Positions 50,240 through 60,163 of a DNA stretch of 64,000 nucleotides are shown piece after piece. The notes beneath the pieces are model-generated. The model was given only the letters and a program-made list of their open reading frames with translations, did no database searches and was not told the origin of the DNA. Position numbers and translations under genes: made by a program. The stretch is from Longimicrobiales bacterium (GTDB taxonomy: Bacteria; Gemmatimonadota; Gemmatimonadetes; Longimicrobiales; Gaopeijiaceae), in assembly GCA_028284495.1 (NCBI GenBank), contig JANQRP010000002.1:186001-250000 (forward strand), given 5' to 3'. The number at the start of each line of letters is the position of its first letter. Positions within the stretch are counted from its first letter, which is position 1.

Positions 50240-52027
50240 TCAGGTCGGGCAGGCCACTCCCACACACGTGATTCGGGGCGTGGGGGCGACGTCGGCCGCC
50301 GTGATGGGCGACAGCGCGACGATGTGATCCTCGAGCGCCTTCTGGTACGTGGTCGTGGTCGTCGTCACCGGAAGGTCGGACAGCGGGTAGCCGTCGCCGC
50401 CGTTGGCGAGGAAGTTGACGATCCCGAGTTCGAGGGTCGGCTGGGACGTGTCGACCACGCCTCCCGTGACGTACGGAACGCCTCCGACGATCACCTCGAG
50501 CACCCGGCTCCCCGGAGCGAGCGACGCGTCGTAGGTGAACTCGAATCCGGCCACCTGCGCGAACCGGCCGTCCACGCCCTCGACGTTGGACACCGCGTTC
50601 TCGAGCACGTCCTTCAGGCGCTGCGGCGTCACGCCGGACACCGTGTACACGAAGTTCGCGAACGGAAGGGTGTTGAAGGTGTCGAGCCGTGTGACGTCGG
50701 CCGGCAGCGAGGTCTCGCCGATCTTGACCGAGTTCCGGATACCGCCCCCGTTCGCCATCGCGATGTCCGCGCCCGGCGCCGCCGCCAGGATCGCGTCGGC
50801 GATCAGCGACCCGTAGGCCGTTTCCCGCGTCCGGACGAGCGCGCGGGTCCCGTCGAGGAAGATGTCGGTCGTGCCGATGTTCACGTCGAGCGCATCCACG
50901 GCCTCCTGCACCGGCCCTTCGACCGACGCGGCGATCCCGACATCGGGTGAACCCCCGATCACCGGCACCGGCCCCGAGCCGCGGAAGGCGTCGCTGAGAC
51001 GCGGGAAGAAGCGGCCGAGTCGTGGGAAGGTGCGCGTCGGCGCTCGCTCGACGCGGATCACCCGGCCGCCGAGGAACACGGCCTCGAGCCGACCGACGTA
51101 CTCGTAGCTGCCCGACGTCGTGACGAGCGGCACGCGCACGCCCTCCGAGTCCCTCACCCAGATCGGGTAGGGACCGTCGACCTCGGCTCCCGGAAGCAAC
51201 TCGTTGCCCGGCGCGGCGAGGAGCTCGTCCCCGCCGCCGGCGACCGCGATGTCGACCCCACGAAGCTGCGCGATGAGCTCCTGATCCTCCTGGACGCTCT
51301 GCAGGTGGCTGATGAGGACGATCCGATTCACGCCGTCGGCCTCGAGCTCGTCGACCGCGGCCTGCACGGCCGGGAGAACCGCATTCACGACGACGGCGCC
51401 CGGGCTCGAGATCTCAGGGAGCCGCTCGGTGGTCGCACCGATGATTCCGACGGGGCCGCCGTCGGTTTCGACGACGGCGTAGGCGGCGATGCGGCTCGCG
51501 ACGCCGGCGAGGGCCGCCTCGGGACCGACGTCGAGGTTCGCGCTCAGGAACGGGACGCCGGGCACGTCGGCGATGAAGTCGGCAAGGACCGCAGGCCCGA
51601 AGTCGAATTCGTGGTTGCCGAGTGCGATCGCGTCGTAGCCGAGCTCGTCGAGCCCGATCGCGTCGTACGGGATGCCGTCGTCGAGGCTCGCCTGGAACTG
51701 CGGGCCGGCGAGAAAGTTGTCCCCGGACGAGACGAGCAGCACGTCACACGTCTTGAAGCGCGACCCGATCCCGCGGCGGCACTCCTCGGCCTCCTCCCGG
51801 AGCTCGCGAACGAGGCTGACGAATCGCGCGATTCCGCCGACGTCGCCGTCGGGGAGGAGCGACGACTCGGCGTCGTTGTTGTGGAGCAGCGTGAGGGTGA
51901 AGGTCGGCAGGAAGAACTCGGCGTCCTCGGACACCTGCTCGACGGGCGCGACGGGCGACGGCGTGTCGTCGTCGCAGGCCGCGAAGATGCCCGCGACGAG
52001 CAGCGCGAGCGTGAGTCGACGGAACAT
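50240..52027 (-). CDS. 5'-nucleotidase / UshA-family lipoprotein
   Basis: A 595-residue exported lipoprotein (lipobox FAAC, cysteine near residue 18). Metallophosphatase motifs: LTLLHNNDAESSL, LVSSGDNFLAG, ALGNHEFDFG, LISHLQ and AGGGDELL. C-terminal substrate domain includes MANGGGIRNSVKIGE and NTLPFANFVYTVSG. It hydrolyses nucleotides or related phosphoesters at the cell surface to recover phosphate and nucleosides. A good ribosome site (AGGAG) precedes the ATG at 52027. Confidence 0.92.
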   Translation of the reverse strand: MFRRLTLALLVAGIFAACDDDTPSPVAPVEQVSEDAEFFLPTFTLTLLHNNDAESSLLPDGDVGGIARFVSLVRELREEAEECRRGIGSRFKTCDVLLVSSGDNFLAGPQFQASLDDGIPYDAIGLDELGYDAIALGNHEFDFGPAVLADFIADVPGVPFLSANLDVGPEAALAGVASRIAAYAVVETDGGPVGIIGATTERLPEISSPGAVVVNAVLPAVQAAVDELEADGVNRIVLISHLQSVQEDQELIAQLRGVDIAVAGGGDELLAAPGNELLPGAEVDGPYPIWVRDSEGVRVPLVTTSGSYEYVGRLEAVFLGGRVIRVERAPTRTFPRLGRFFPRLSDAFRGSGPVPVIGGSPDVGIAASVEGPVQEAVDALDVNIGTTDIFLDGTRALVRTRETAYGSLIADAILAAAPGADIAMANGGGIRNSVKIGETSLPADVTRLDTFNTLPFANFVYTVSGVTPQRLKDVLENAVSNVEGVDGRFAQVAGFEFTYDASLAPGSRVLEVIVGGVPYVTGGVVDTSQPTLELGIVNFLANGGDGYPLSDLPVTTTTTTYQKALEDHIVALSPITAADVAPTPRITCVGVACPT

Positions 52028-52368
52028 TGAAACTCCTGGGCTTCTGGCTGGGATTCCCGGACCGGACGGCCCGACCGGCTCCGACCGCACGGAGCCAGGA
52101 CCCTGAAGTTTCCTCCCCGCCGTCACCCGGCGATCAGTACAGCGAGACGAACGGGTAACCGGCTCGTAGCGGATCCGATCCACATGTGGCGCGCGCGCAA
52201 CACAATCGGCCGTCCCATCGGCGACGACCCACTCTGCGCCGTTTGTTCATGCGGCCTCCGATGTGGTACGGATGGTGCAAATCAGTGGCGGTCACCCGCG
52301 GACCGGCACCCGGTTCGCACTGTCCCACCGGGCGCTCGTGCGCCGGTTCAGCTCGACAGGATAGCCAC
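52028..52368. other. Divergent promoter region
   Basis: About 340 bases between the divergent 5'-nucleotidase and the Ig-like lipoprotein genes. No gene is evident. The stretch around 52180-52290 is visibly less GC-rich than its surroundings and probably carries the promoters of both genes, but I could not pick convincing -35/-10 pairs. Confidence 0.45.
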
Positions 52369-54318
52369 GTGATCTTCCGCACTCGATATCTCATGCCTGC
52401 CCTCGGGGCCGGCGTCCTCGCGTTCGCCGGATGCGATGGCGACGCGACCGGCAGCGGCTCCCCCGACATCTCGGCCGTGGGTGCCTCCGTCTCGAGCTTC
52501 CGCCACCAGGCGGTGACGGTTCAGATCGGCGCCGCCGGCGCGGTCGGGGCGGTCCCGCTTCGCCTCGTGGTCCCGCCGGCGCACGGCGCGCTGGACGTGC
52601 TCCCGTCGTCGGTGTCCGGCACCATTACGGTGACGTACACGCCCACCGGGGGCTTCGTCGGCGGCGACGAGTTCCTGTACGAAGTCGGCGGAGGAAGCGA
52701 CGCGTCCCGGGCGCGGGTTCGCATCACGATCCGGAATCGCGCGCCCGAGGCTTCGGACGCGGCGGTCAGCACCATCGTGGCCACCCCGGTCGAGATCGAG
52801 CTCGTGGCGGACGACGCCGACGGCGATGCCGTCACCTTCGAGCCGTTCCAGCTGCCCGTGAACGGTACGCTGGGTCCGGTGGTCGCGACCGGGCCGAACA
52901 CGGCTCGCGTGACCTACACGCCCTCCGGGTCGTTCCTCGGCTCCGACATGTTCACCTTCCGCGCGGTGGACGGCATCGATGCGAGCGAGCCGGCGGAAGT
53001 CACGGTGGACGTTCCCGCGGAGATCGCGGCGATGCCGCTTTCGATCACGACGGACGAGGACCGGGCCGTGACCTTCGACCTGCAGGTCATGAACCCCGGC
53101 GGCGTGAACGTCGCGTTCGCGCTCGTCGGGCAGCCGACCCGCGGCCATCTGACCGGCCCCGCGCTGGCGGTGGGTGAGGGTGCGCCCGGAGCGTCGCCCA
53201 CCCGCGTCACGTACGTGCCGGACCCGGAGTTCTCCGGACCGGATTCGTTCACGTTCCAGGCGACGACCGCCAATGGGGCGCCGTCGACCGCGACGGTGGA
53301 CGTGATGGTCCACCCGGTCAACGACCTCCCGTCGTTCGTGATGGGTCCGGACATCGTCACGCGCGCGGGTGACGGCCCCCAGCTGCACCCCGGTTGGGGC
53401 AGTGGGATCTCGGCCGGACCGGACGAGGCGTTCGGGGCGGACGCCCGGTTCCGCGTGTTCACGGGCGATCCGAGCCTCTTCGGGGAGCCCGTCTCGGTCG
53501 ACCTCGACGGTACCCTCCGCTTCACCCCGCACTGGAAGAACCACGGAACGACCACGATCACCATCCAGCTGGACGACGGGGACGGCGGCGTCACGCAGCC
53601 GACCACGTTCGAGATCGAGGTCGAGCCGCCGCCACCGCCGCCGCCCATCACCGCGACGTTTCACCAGGAGCGGTTCGAATCGAAGACGGGCACGTCGCCC
53701 GCCCTTCCGATCGGCCCGAACCGGGTGCGCTACGCCTTCGTGATGGAGGGCTACCAGGCCGAAACCGGCGACCGTGGCTACTCCGACTTCACGATCGGGG
53801 GCGTGTCCGGGACGAAGCTCGCCAACGAGTTCGCCGAGTTCAATCCGGCGGAGCAGCTCTCGATGTTCGAGGTCTGGCGCTGGCGCCCCCAGGAGGTCAA
53901 AGCGTTCTCGGACCTGGACTACGAGCTCACCGGCGGTGGCGGTGAGAGTCGTCCGCGCCTGGTCGTCTTCGTGGACGTCCTGAGCGTCGATCGAGACGTG
54001 TACGAGCGGACGATCGTGTCCGCCGAGAACGCATTGGACCTGACCGTGGCCGCGAACCCCGGCGACCTCATCATCGACGCGTACGGGCTCCGGTCGAACG
54101 GTAGCGGGGATCTGTCCCTCACCTACGAATCGGGCCAGACGGAGCGGTTCGTCGCGACCGACCCGATCGACGCATTCGACGACGCGACGGCGGTGATCGT
54201 GGGACTCGGCGAGAAGCTCGCCACGGGTGCGTCGGAGGACCTCGACGCCTCAGCCGTGAATCTGACCACGCCGCACTATCGGATCGTGCTGGTGGTAGCC
54301 CAGGACGACGGCAACTAG
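52369..54318 (+). CDS. Lipoprotein with tandem Ig/cadherin-like domains
   Basis: A 649-residue predicted surface lipoprotein; signal with lipobox FAGC (cysteine near residue 22). The mature part contains about four repeats of bacterial Ig/cadherin type, each with a TYTPxGxFxGxDxFxF-like strand (e.g. VTYTPTGGFVGGDEFLYEV, VTYTPSGSFLGSDMFTFRA, VTYVPDPEFSGPDSFTFQA), then a distinct C-terminal domain after a run of prolines. Probably an adhesin or matrix protein. GTG start with AGGA upstream; the in-frame ATG at 52393 is a possible alternative. Confidence 0.8.
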   Translation: MIFRTRYLMPALGAGVLAFAGCDGDATGSGSPDISAVGASVSSFRHQAVTVQIGAAGAVGAVPLRLVVPPAHGALDVLPSSVSGTITVTYTPTGGFVGGDEFLYEVGGGSDASRARVRITIRNRAPEASDAAVSTIVATPVEIELVADDADGDAVTFEPFQLPVNGTLGPVVATGPNTARVTYTPSGSFLGSDMFTFRAVDGIDASEPAEVTVDVPAEIAAMPLSITTDEDRAVTFDLQVMNPGGVNVAFALVGQPTRGHLTGPALAVGEGAPGASPTRVTYVPDPEFSGPDSFTFQATTANGAPSTATVDVMVHPVNDLPSFVMGPDIVTRAGDGPQLHPGWGSGISAGPDEAFGADARFRVFTGDPSLFGEPVSVDLDGTLRFTPHWKNHGTTTITIQLDDGDGGVTQPTTFEIEVEPPPPPPPITATFHQERFESKTGTSPALPIGPNRVRYAFVMEGYQAETGDRGYSDFTIGGVSGTKLANEFAEFNPAEQLSMFEVWRWRPQEVKAFSDLDYELTGGGGESRPRLVVFVDVLSVDRDVYERTIVSAENALDLTVAANPGDLIIDAYGLRSNGSGDLSLTYESGQTERFVATDPIDAFDDATAVIVGLGEKLATGASEDLDASAVNLTTPHYRIVLVVAQDDGN

Positions 54319-54373
54319 CCGCGCCCACTCCCGGGAAACCGGAGACGGCACGCGCCTCGCGGGGCCCGGCCGG

Positions 54374-55414
54374 TCAGCGTCGTTCGACGAAGATCGGCTG
54401 GGTCCACGCGGCGTACCCCATGCTGTCGACGATCCGGGCGCGGACATAGCCGAAGTCCGGCCCGGCGCCGTTCGGTGGAAGCTCACGGCCCGTCAGTTCG
54501 TACACCGCCACGTCGTCGCCGGTGGTGGCCAGCACCTCGCCGCCCGGGCCGATGAAGGTGGTCGTGTGGCGGAAGCTCCCGCGGAACGCGAGCTCGATCT
54601 CGAGCCGCGTGTCGGTCACGCGGATGTCGGCGATCTCGGGCCCGGTGCTCGCGTAGAACCACCCGTTTTCGAGGGCGTCCATCACGGCGTTCGGCTCGAG
54701 GGAGGCGGCGCGCACCCGGACCCACCCGCGCCCTGGGTTGGCGCGATCCCGCGCGAATTCGCCCTGGAAGTGGTGGGCGTCATCCACCGCGATGCCGTAC
54801 ACGATCTTCCCGCCCGTGAGGAGCATGTCCCAGATCTCCTCCAGCCCCGGCACGTCGCCGCCACCGTGGTTATGGACGAGGGGGTGCCCGTTGTAGATCT
54901 CGAGGAGCCGGTACCGTTCGACCTGCCGAAGCTCTTCCGCTCCGAACGACCACCGGAAGTTCGGGTGGTTGATGTGCGGCACGCCTTCCACCTCCCGCAC
55001 TGCATCGACGTTGTTCTGGATCGTCTCCACCAGCGTCGACCCGTTTCTCGGCTCGACGTACCGCGGGAGGTTGAGTCCGTTCACGTGCACCGACGCACTC
55101 TCGAAGCTCGTCGTGACCTCCTCACCCGGGATGAGGATGAACGCCGTGTCGGTGAGGTGCGCGAGCGTGGCGGGGTCGGTCAGCGTGTTGTGGTCGGAGA
55201 GCACGAGAAAGTTGTAGCCGTGGTCGCGGTACCACTGCGTGACCTCGGCGGGCGGAGTGTCGCCGTCACTCTCGGTCGTGTGCGTGTGGGTGTTGCCGAG
55301 GTACCAGCGCTCGCCAGGCCACTCGGGCACCACGAACTGCGCCTCCTGTGCGACGAGCGGAGCGGCGGTCGCGGCGAGGAGGAAGACGACGAACGGGCTG
55401 CATGAGGCGCGCAT
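54374..55414 (-). CDS. Secreted PHP-domain (CehA/McbA-like) phosphoesterase
   Basis: A 346-residue exported protein; signal ending VAQ near residue 22. WYLGNTHTHTTESDGDTPP gives the HxH metal motif of PHP phosphoesterases of the CehA group, with further His/Asp in VLSDHNT, HINHPNFRW, NGHPLVHNHGGG and AVDDAHHFQ. The family hydrolyses phosphate esters; CehA-like members act on extracellular substrates. A strong terminator hairpin lies upstream of its start, separating it from the permease gene. Confidence 0.88.
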   Translation of the reverse strand: MRASCSPFVVFLLAATAAPLVAQEAQFVVPEWPGERWYLGNTHTHTTESDGDTPPAEVTQWYRDHGYNFLVLSDHNTLTDPATLAHLTDTAFILIPGEEVTTSFESASVHVNGLNLPRYVEPRNGSTLVETIQNNVDAVREVEGVPHINHPNFRWSFGAEELRQVERYRLLEIYNGHPLVHNHGGGDVPGLEEIWDMLLTGGKIVYGIAVDDAHHFQGEFARDRANPGRGWVRVRAASLEPNAVMDALENGWFYASTGPEIADIRVTDTRLEIELAFRGSFRHTTTFIGPGGEVLATTGDDVAVYELTGRELPPNGAGPDFGYVRARIVDSMGYAAWTQPIFVERR

Positions 55415-55452
55415 CGAGCACTCCGGGCGAAAGGACGCTTCGGAGCAGCCTA

Positions 55453-55488
55453 CACCGCCCGGGTCGTGCACGCACGACCCGGGCGGTG
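55453..55488. terminator. Perfect 16-bp hairpin between ADOP and PHP genes
   Basis: CACCGCCCGGGTCGTG (55453-55468) and its exact reverse complement (55473-55488) flank a four-base CACG loop. It lies 17 bases downstream of the ADOP permease stop (minus strand) and 38 bases upstream of the PHP start. There is no U-tract. It most likely terminates or stabilises the permease transcript. Confidence 0.6.
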
Positions 55489-55505
55489 GGCGCCCTCGGC
55501 AGGCG

Positions 55506-58145
55506 TCACTCCCGAAGTGTCACGGCTGCGTCCGTCCGCGCCGCGCGCAGGGCCGGAAACCACGACGCGGCAAAGGCCGTGCCGACGAGTACGACCGAGG
55601 CCGCGGTCAGCACGGCGGGGCTGAACGGCTCGACCCCGAAGAGGGCCCCCCGGATCGCGTTCGCGAGCGGGATGGCGAGGCCGACGCCCAGCACGACACC
55701 CACCACCGCGAGCCCGACACCACGGCGCAGGACGAGCCGCACGAGCGCGTCTCCGGGGGAGCCCAGCGCCTTGCGGATACCGAACTCCCGCCGCCGCTGC
55801 GCCACGCCGAACGCGACGAGCCCGTACAGCCCGATGCTCGACAGCACGAGGGCGAGAGCGGCGAAGATGCCGGTCAGGATGCCCAGCGACCGGGTGGACG
55901 CGAGCGAGTTCTCCATCCGCTGCTGGAGGTCTCCGAACCCGGCGATGGGGAGCCCGGGGTCGAACGACGCGACGAGATCCCGGAACGGCTCGATCGCCGC
56001 CGCGGTCTCGCCGCGCACGCGCATGTGCACGATGGCCTGCCGGGCCGCCAGCGGGAAGGGCGCGTACACGGCGGGCCTCGGGGGGAGCTGGAGTGACCGC
56101 GACTGGATGTCGTCGACGATGCCGATCACGCGCACGATCCGATCCGAGATCAGAGTCGAGCCCACGGCGTCGGATCCCGGAAAGAACTGGTCGGCCAGGG
56201 TGCGATTGATGAGCACGACGTCGTCGCCCCCGATCCCCTCCCGCGGCTCGTGGACGCGGCCGTCCAGCACGTCGATGCCGAGGGTCGAGAAATAGTCGGG
56301 TGTCACGTCGTACGACTCGGCCTCGACGAAGCCCTCGGAGTCGAACTCGATGCCGGGCGAGTACCCGCGGCGGGTCATTCCGCCGAAGAATGGCGTGACG
56401 TTCGAGAGCGTCGTGGCCTCCACGCCCGGGATCTCCGACGCGGCCTCGACGATCCGCCGGGCCATCTCCGACGCCTCGTCACCTTCGTACCGTCCGGTGG
56501 ACCCGAAGTCCAGCATTGCCACGAGTACACCCTCCGGCTCGAAGCCCGGGTCCGCCCGTGTGCCGTTGAGGACCGATCGACCGAGCAACCCCGCGCTGGC
56601 CACGAGCGCGAGCGATACGGCGATCTGCGCCACCGCGAGCGTGTCGCGCAGGGTGGTGCGCGAGACACCTCCCGTGTAGCCCCCTTCGCGGAGCGCGCCG
56701 CGAAGGTCTCTCCGCGCGATGGTGAGTGCCGGAGCCGCGCCGAACAGAAGTCCGGCGCCGATCCCGAGCCCCACCAGAACGAGAAACACGCGGGGTACGA
56801 GCCCGGGATCGGTCGTGAGCGAGACCGGCAGGAGCGCGGGAACGACGGAAACGAGTGCCGCGACGAGCGGCACCGCGAGCACGGCCGCGATCCCGCCCAG
56901 CACCACGCTCTCGGTCACGAGCTGGCGGGCCAGGCGGCGGCGTCCCGCGCCGAGGGCGAGGCGGACGCCCATCTCACCGACGCGCGTGGTCGCGCGAGCG
57001 ACGAAGAGGTTCGCGACGTTCGCGCAGGTCAGAAGCAGCACGAGACCCGCGATCCCTCCCAGCACCCAGGACAGTCCACGCGCCTCGTCCCGGTCGGCCG
57101 GCCGCATGCCGAACCCGCCGTCCACGAGGACGCGGATGTCGCCGTTGCCCGGGTCGGCGTCCCGCATGCGCTGCGTCGTCACCTCCATGGCGGCACGCGC
57201 CGACGCGAGCGTCTCACCCGCCGCGAGTCGAGCCGAGACGTTCATGAAGCTGGTGCCCCACTCGCTGGCCACCGGCATGTCGATGAAGATCGGCGCCATC
57301 TGGAGGGGGAGGTACAGGTCGGGTGCGCTGCCGATCAGGTCGGTGCCGCGGAAGCCTGCGGCGGCCACGCCGACGATCTCGTGCGGCGAATCGCCGATTC
57401 GGATCACCTCGCCGACCACGCCTCGGTCGGCCCCGAAGGCCCGCACCCAGTAGTCGTGCCCGAGCACAGCGATCGGCACACTCCCCGGCGGGCCGTCGTC
57501 GGCCGACGAGAGCACACGGCCCGCCGCGGGGCCGACACCGAGCGTGCCGAAGTACGACCCGGACACGTAGCCGGCGAGGACGGACGCGGACTCGCGACCG
57601 GTACCGACCAGCGCCGGTCGGTAGAAGTACGCGGTGACGCCGTCGTACGCGGGTGACGCCGCAATCGCCTGGAAGGCGGGATACGACCAGTTGTCCCAAC
57701 GCGGCTCGCTGTCGTAGCTCCGCGCGACGAACACCATCCGGTCCGGGGACTCCACGCCGGGCGGCGCCGTAAACAGCAGTCCGTTCACGAGGGTGAAGAT
57801 CGCGGCGTTGGCACCGATCCCGAGCGCGAGCGTCAGTGCCGCGATCGCGGTGAATCCCCGCGTGCGACGCAGGCTTCTGAACGCGTACCGGGCATCCTGG
57901 ATCACTCCCTCCATCGTCCACCCCTCCCATCGAGTCCACATCGCGTGCGGGATCGCCCCGACCGCGAACCTCAGCGGCGAGGGCGCACCGGCGGGCCGGT
58001 GTGCCTCCCGTGGCGACCGCCCCGCCCCCGCGCGCCACGCCTCCTCGAGCGCATCGAGCTCGGCGCGCCACTCGGCGCGCCAGTCCGCGCGCTCGGACGC
58101 CGGCACCAGCCAACCGGCCAGGTCGACGAGCCAGCGCGCCTTCAT
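55506..58145 (-). CDS. ADOP-type ABC transporter permease (FtsX/MacB-like)
   Basis: An 879-residue membrane protein of the acidobacterial duplicated orphan permease type. N-terminal ~90 residues form the typical helical extension (WRAEWRAELDALEEAW, then VIQDARYAFRSLRRTRGFT). Two FtsX/MacB units follow: the first membrane helix AIAALTLALGIGANAAIF with a large periplasmic MacB domain, a three-helix core, a second periplasmic domain, and the C-terminal helices (ALVLSSIGLYGLVAFGVAQRRREFGIRKALGS). ATPase partner not adjacent. Its ATG overlaps the PadR stop by 4 bases, so PadR controls its expression. Confidence 0.92.
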   Translation of the reverse strand: MKARWLVDLAGWLVPASERADWRAEWRAELDALEEAWRAGAGRSPREAHRPAGAPSPLRFAVGAIPHAMWTRWEGWTMEGVIQDARYAFRSLRRTRGFTAIAALTLALGIGANAAIFTLVNGLLFTAPPGVESPDRMVFVARSYDSEPRWDNWSYPAFQAIAASPAYDGVTAYFYRPALVGTGRESASVLAGYVSGSYFGTLGVGPAAGRVLSSADDGPPGSVPIAVLGHDYWVRAFGADRGVVGEVIRIGDSPHEIVGVAAAGFRGTDLIGSAPDLYLPLQMAPIFIDMPVASEWGTSFMNVSARLAAGETLASARAAMEVTTQRMRDADPGNGDIRVLVDGGFGMRPADRDEARGLSWVLGGIAGLVLLLTCANVANLFVARATTRVGEMGVRLALGAGRRRLARQLVTESVVLGGIAAVLAVPLVAALVSVVPALLPVSLTTDPGLVPRVFLVLVGLGIGAGLLFGAAPALTIARRDLRGALREGGYTGGVSRTTLRDTLAVAQIAVSLALVASAGLLGRSVLNGTRADPGFEPEGVLVAMLDFGSTGRYEGDEASEMARRIVEAASEIPGVEATTLSNVTPFFGGMTRRGYSPGIEFDSEGFVEAESYDVTPDYFSTLGIDVLDGRVHEPREGIGGDDVVLINRTLADQFFPGSDAVGSTLISDRIVRVIGIVDDIQSRSLQLPPRPAVYAPFPLAARQAIVHMRVRGETAAAIEPFRDLVASFDPGLPIAGFGDLQQRMENSLASTRSLGILTGIFAALALVLSSIGLYGLVAFGVAQRRREFGIRKALGSPGDALVRLVLRRGVGLAVVGVVLGVGLAIPLANAIRGALFGVEPFSPAVLTAASVVLVGTAFAASWFPALRAARTDAAVTLRE

Positions 58146-58486
58146 CCCCGCCCGGCCTCGCCGGCGGGATCGGGGAGCGCCCGCAGCATGCCCCGGAGCG
58201 CCGCCGCACCCTGCTCGAGTGCCTCCCGACCCTCGGAGCTCAGTTCGTAGTAGCGACGCCGCGGGCGCCCCTCGCGTTCGGCAACTCGCTGGTCCTCCCA
58301 CCGGGGTCGCACGTACCCCTTCCGCCGCAGCCGACCGAGGGTCGGGTAGACCGTCCCGGAAGCGAGGCCGGTGGACGTCACGATGTCGAGGCCGTAGTTG
58401 GAGCCTTCCGCGATCGCGGCGAGGATTCGCACGGAGGTCATTCCGAGGGGTCGCGGCACGCGCTTCACGGTCCTGTCCAGGTACAT
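58142..58486 (-). CDS. PadR-family transcriptional regulator
   Basis: A 114-residue winged-helix regulator: MTSVRILAAIAEGSNYGLDIVTSTGLASGTVYPTLGRLRRKGYVRPRWED with the PadR wing signature, YYELSSEGREALEQGAAALR as the C-terminal part. It normally represses its own operon and the coupled ADOP permease. Upstream of the start an AT-rich stretch (58481-58515) contains TATACC as a possible -10 with no ribosome site, so the mRNA may be short-leadered. Met16 is an alternative start. Confidence 0.92.
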   Translation of the reverse strand: MYLDRTVKRVPRPLGMTSVRILAAIAEGSNYGLDIVTSTGLASGTVYPTLGRLRRKGYVRPRWEDQRVAEREGRPRRRYYELSSEGREALEQGAAALRGMLRALPDPAGEAGRG

Positions 58487-58596
58487 AGAAGTGTAAGGTA
58501 TATCGAAACGTATCACACGAGTCGAGAGCGCGCCACCCGCACGAGAAACGGAGACGGCACCGAGCCGCGGCCAGCACGACGCCAGCCGGGCGCGGA

Positions 58597-60099
58597 TCAG
58601 ACCTTCAGGTAGATCCCCCGTCGGTCGAGCCACCACGTGATCGCGGCCCAGACCGCCACGAACCCGATCGCCCACACGACGGATGCGACACGCTCGTCTC
58701 CGGGCAGCACCTGCAGCGCCTCGAAGGCCGCCGACTGAACGGATCGGGTCCCGCCCGCCCCGTCGCTCACGGAGATCCGCCCGAGCGTCACCGCCATCAT
58801 CCCCGATCCGACGAAGGCCAGGATCGCGTTGCGCCCGTACGCGCTGAGGGAAGCGCCGACGAACGCACCGAAGGATGCCAGCGAGGACGCCCCCGAAGAC
58901 GCCCTCCATGACTCCGACGGCCCGGCCAGCGACCGCGGAAGGTCCACCCTCCGCTCGCCATCCACGAGATGGTGGATGGCGCCGAGGCACAGCAGCGCCA
59001 CGCCGCCCGTGAACACGACGTACGAACTCGTCCAGATCCGCTTGTTGATCGGCATCCATCCGCTCCACAGCCACCCGATCATCACCAGCCAGCAGCCCGC
59101 GATCAGGAGGCCCACGAGCGTATCGCGCCGGGAACGGTCGCCGGTGATCCACTGCCCCGTGAGCACGCCCAGGAGCACCGACGCGGTGGCCGGGAACGTG
59201 CTGACGATCCCCTCGGGGTCGAACGACCAGATCAGGGCCCCGGCGGAGTCCCGGAGCTGACGAGCCGACCAGGTGTGGTCGCCGAGCAGGTGGTAGTCGA
59301 CCCAGAACGCCCAGTTCGAAAACAGCTCGGCGGGGGGCGTGGCCGGCGTCGGGAAGCCCCGCGAGAGGTCGGGCGTGCCGAATCCCGGAATCGGCACATG
59401 CACCATGAACACCGAGTAGCCGACCAGCAGACCGAGTGCCCAGGTGGCGATCGCCCGAGGCGACGGCGTCGAGAACCAGACCGCGGACGCCAGCAGGTAG
59501 CACACCCCGATCCGCACGAGCACGCCGGGGATCCGGATGCCGGCGACCCGATCGAAGAGCGCGTGGTCGCCGCCCGTCGCGATCCAGCCCGCCGCGACCC
59601 CGACGGCCCCGGCCGCGAGCATGATCGTCCACGCCCGCGGGCGCGCGGTGCCGGCGAGCAGTACGACCGCTCCGAGAACGAGCGCCGGCCAGGCCGTCTT
59701 GAGGACGAGGTCGACCACCGGGTCCACGCCACCGGCCGCGGGCGCTCCGCCCGACCAGGCCACCGCGGACCAGCTCCCGCCCCACCATCCAAGCAGCAGC
59801 AGCGCGCCGGCGCGGCGAACCATGTGGCCGAACAGCTCCGGGCGCGAAGCGCCACGCGCCAGCCGCTTCGGGAAGGACAACATCATCGACACGCCCACCA
59901 GGAACAGGAAGAACGGGAAGATCAGGTCGGTGACGGTCCAGCCGTTCCACGCGGCGTGCTCGAGCGGGTCGTAGATGTGGCTCCACGAGCCCGGGTTGTT
60001 GACCAGAAGCATCCCGGCGATCGTCGCCCCACGGAGGATGTCCACGGAGAGGATGCGGCCCGCGGTAGCGGGCGCGTGGGAGGCGGAGCCGGCGTTCAT
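58597..60099 (-). CDS. HGSNAT/NagX-like membrane acyltransferase
   Basis: A 500-residue polytopic protein with about ten membrane helices. The first part, RILSVDILRGATIAGMLLVNNPGSW and WNGWTVTDLIFPFFLFLVGVSMMLSF, is the signature of the heparan-alpha-glucosaminide N-acetyltransferase/DUF5009 family, whose bacterial members are believed to acetylate cell-envelope sugars. The C-terminus (RNAILAFVGSGMMAVTLGRIS) is also typical. Single gene between PadR-ADOP and prephenate dehydratase genes. Confidence 0.88.
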   Translation of the reverse strand: MNAGSASHAPATAGRILSVDILRGATIAGMLLVNNPGSWSHIYDPLEHAAWNGWTVTDLIFPFFLFLVGVSMMLSFPKRLARGASRPELFGHMVRRAGALLLLGWWGGSWSAVAWSGGAPAAGGVDPVVDLVLKTAWPALVLGAVVLLAGTARPRAWTIMLAAGAVGVAAGWIATGGDHALFDRVAGIRIPGVLVRIGVCYLLASAVWFSTPSPRAIATWALGLLVGYSVFMVHVPIPGFGTPDLSRGFPTPATPPAELFSNWAFWVDYHLLGDHTWSARQLRDSAGALIWSFDPEGIVSTFPATASVLLGVLTGQWITGDRSRRDTLVGLLIAGCWLVMIGWLWSGWMPINKRIWTSSYVVFTGGVALLCLGAIHHLVDGERRVDLPRSLAGPSESWRASSGASSLASFGAFVGASLSAYGRNAILAFVGSGMMAVTLGRISVSDGAGGTRSVQSAAFEALQVLPGDERVASVVWAIGFVAVWAAITWWLDRRGIYLKV

Positions 60100-60163
60100 G
60101 GGGGCTGAATGTGCGCGGCGCCGCTCCGGCGCGCACCCGCCACACACGGGCCGCGTGCGTGCG

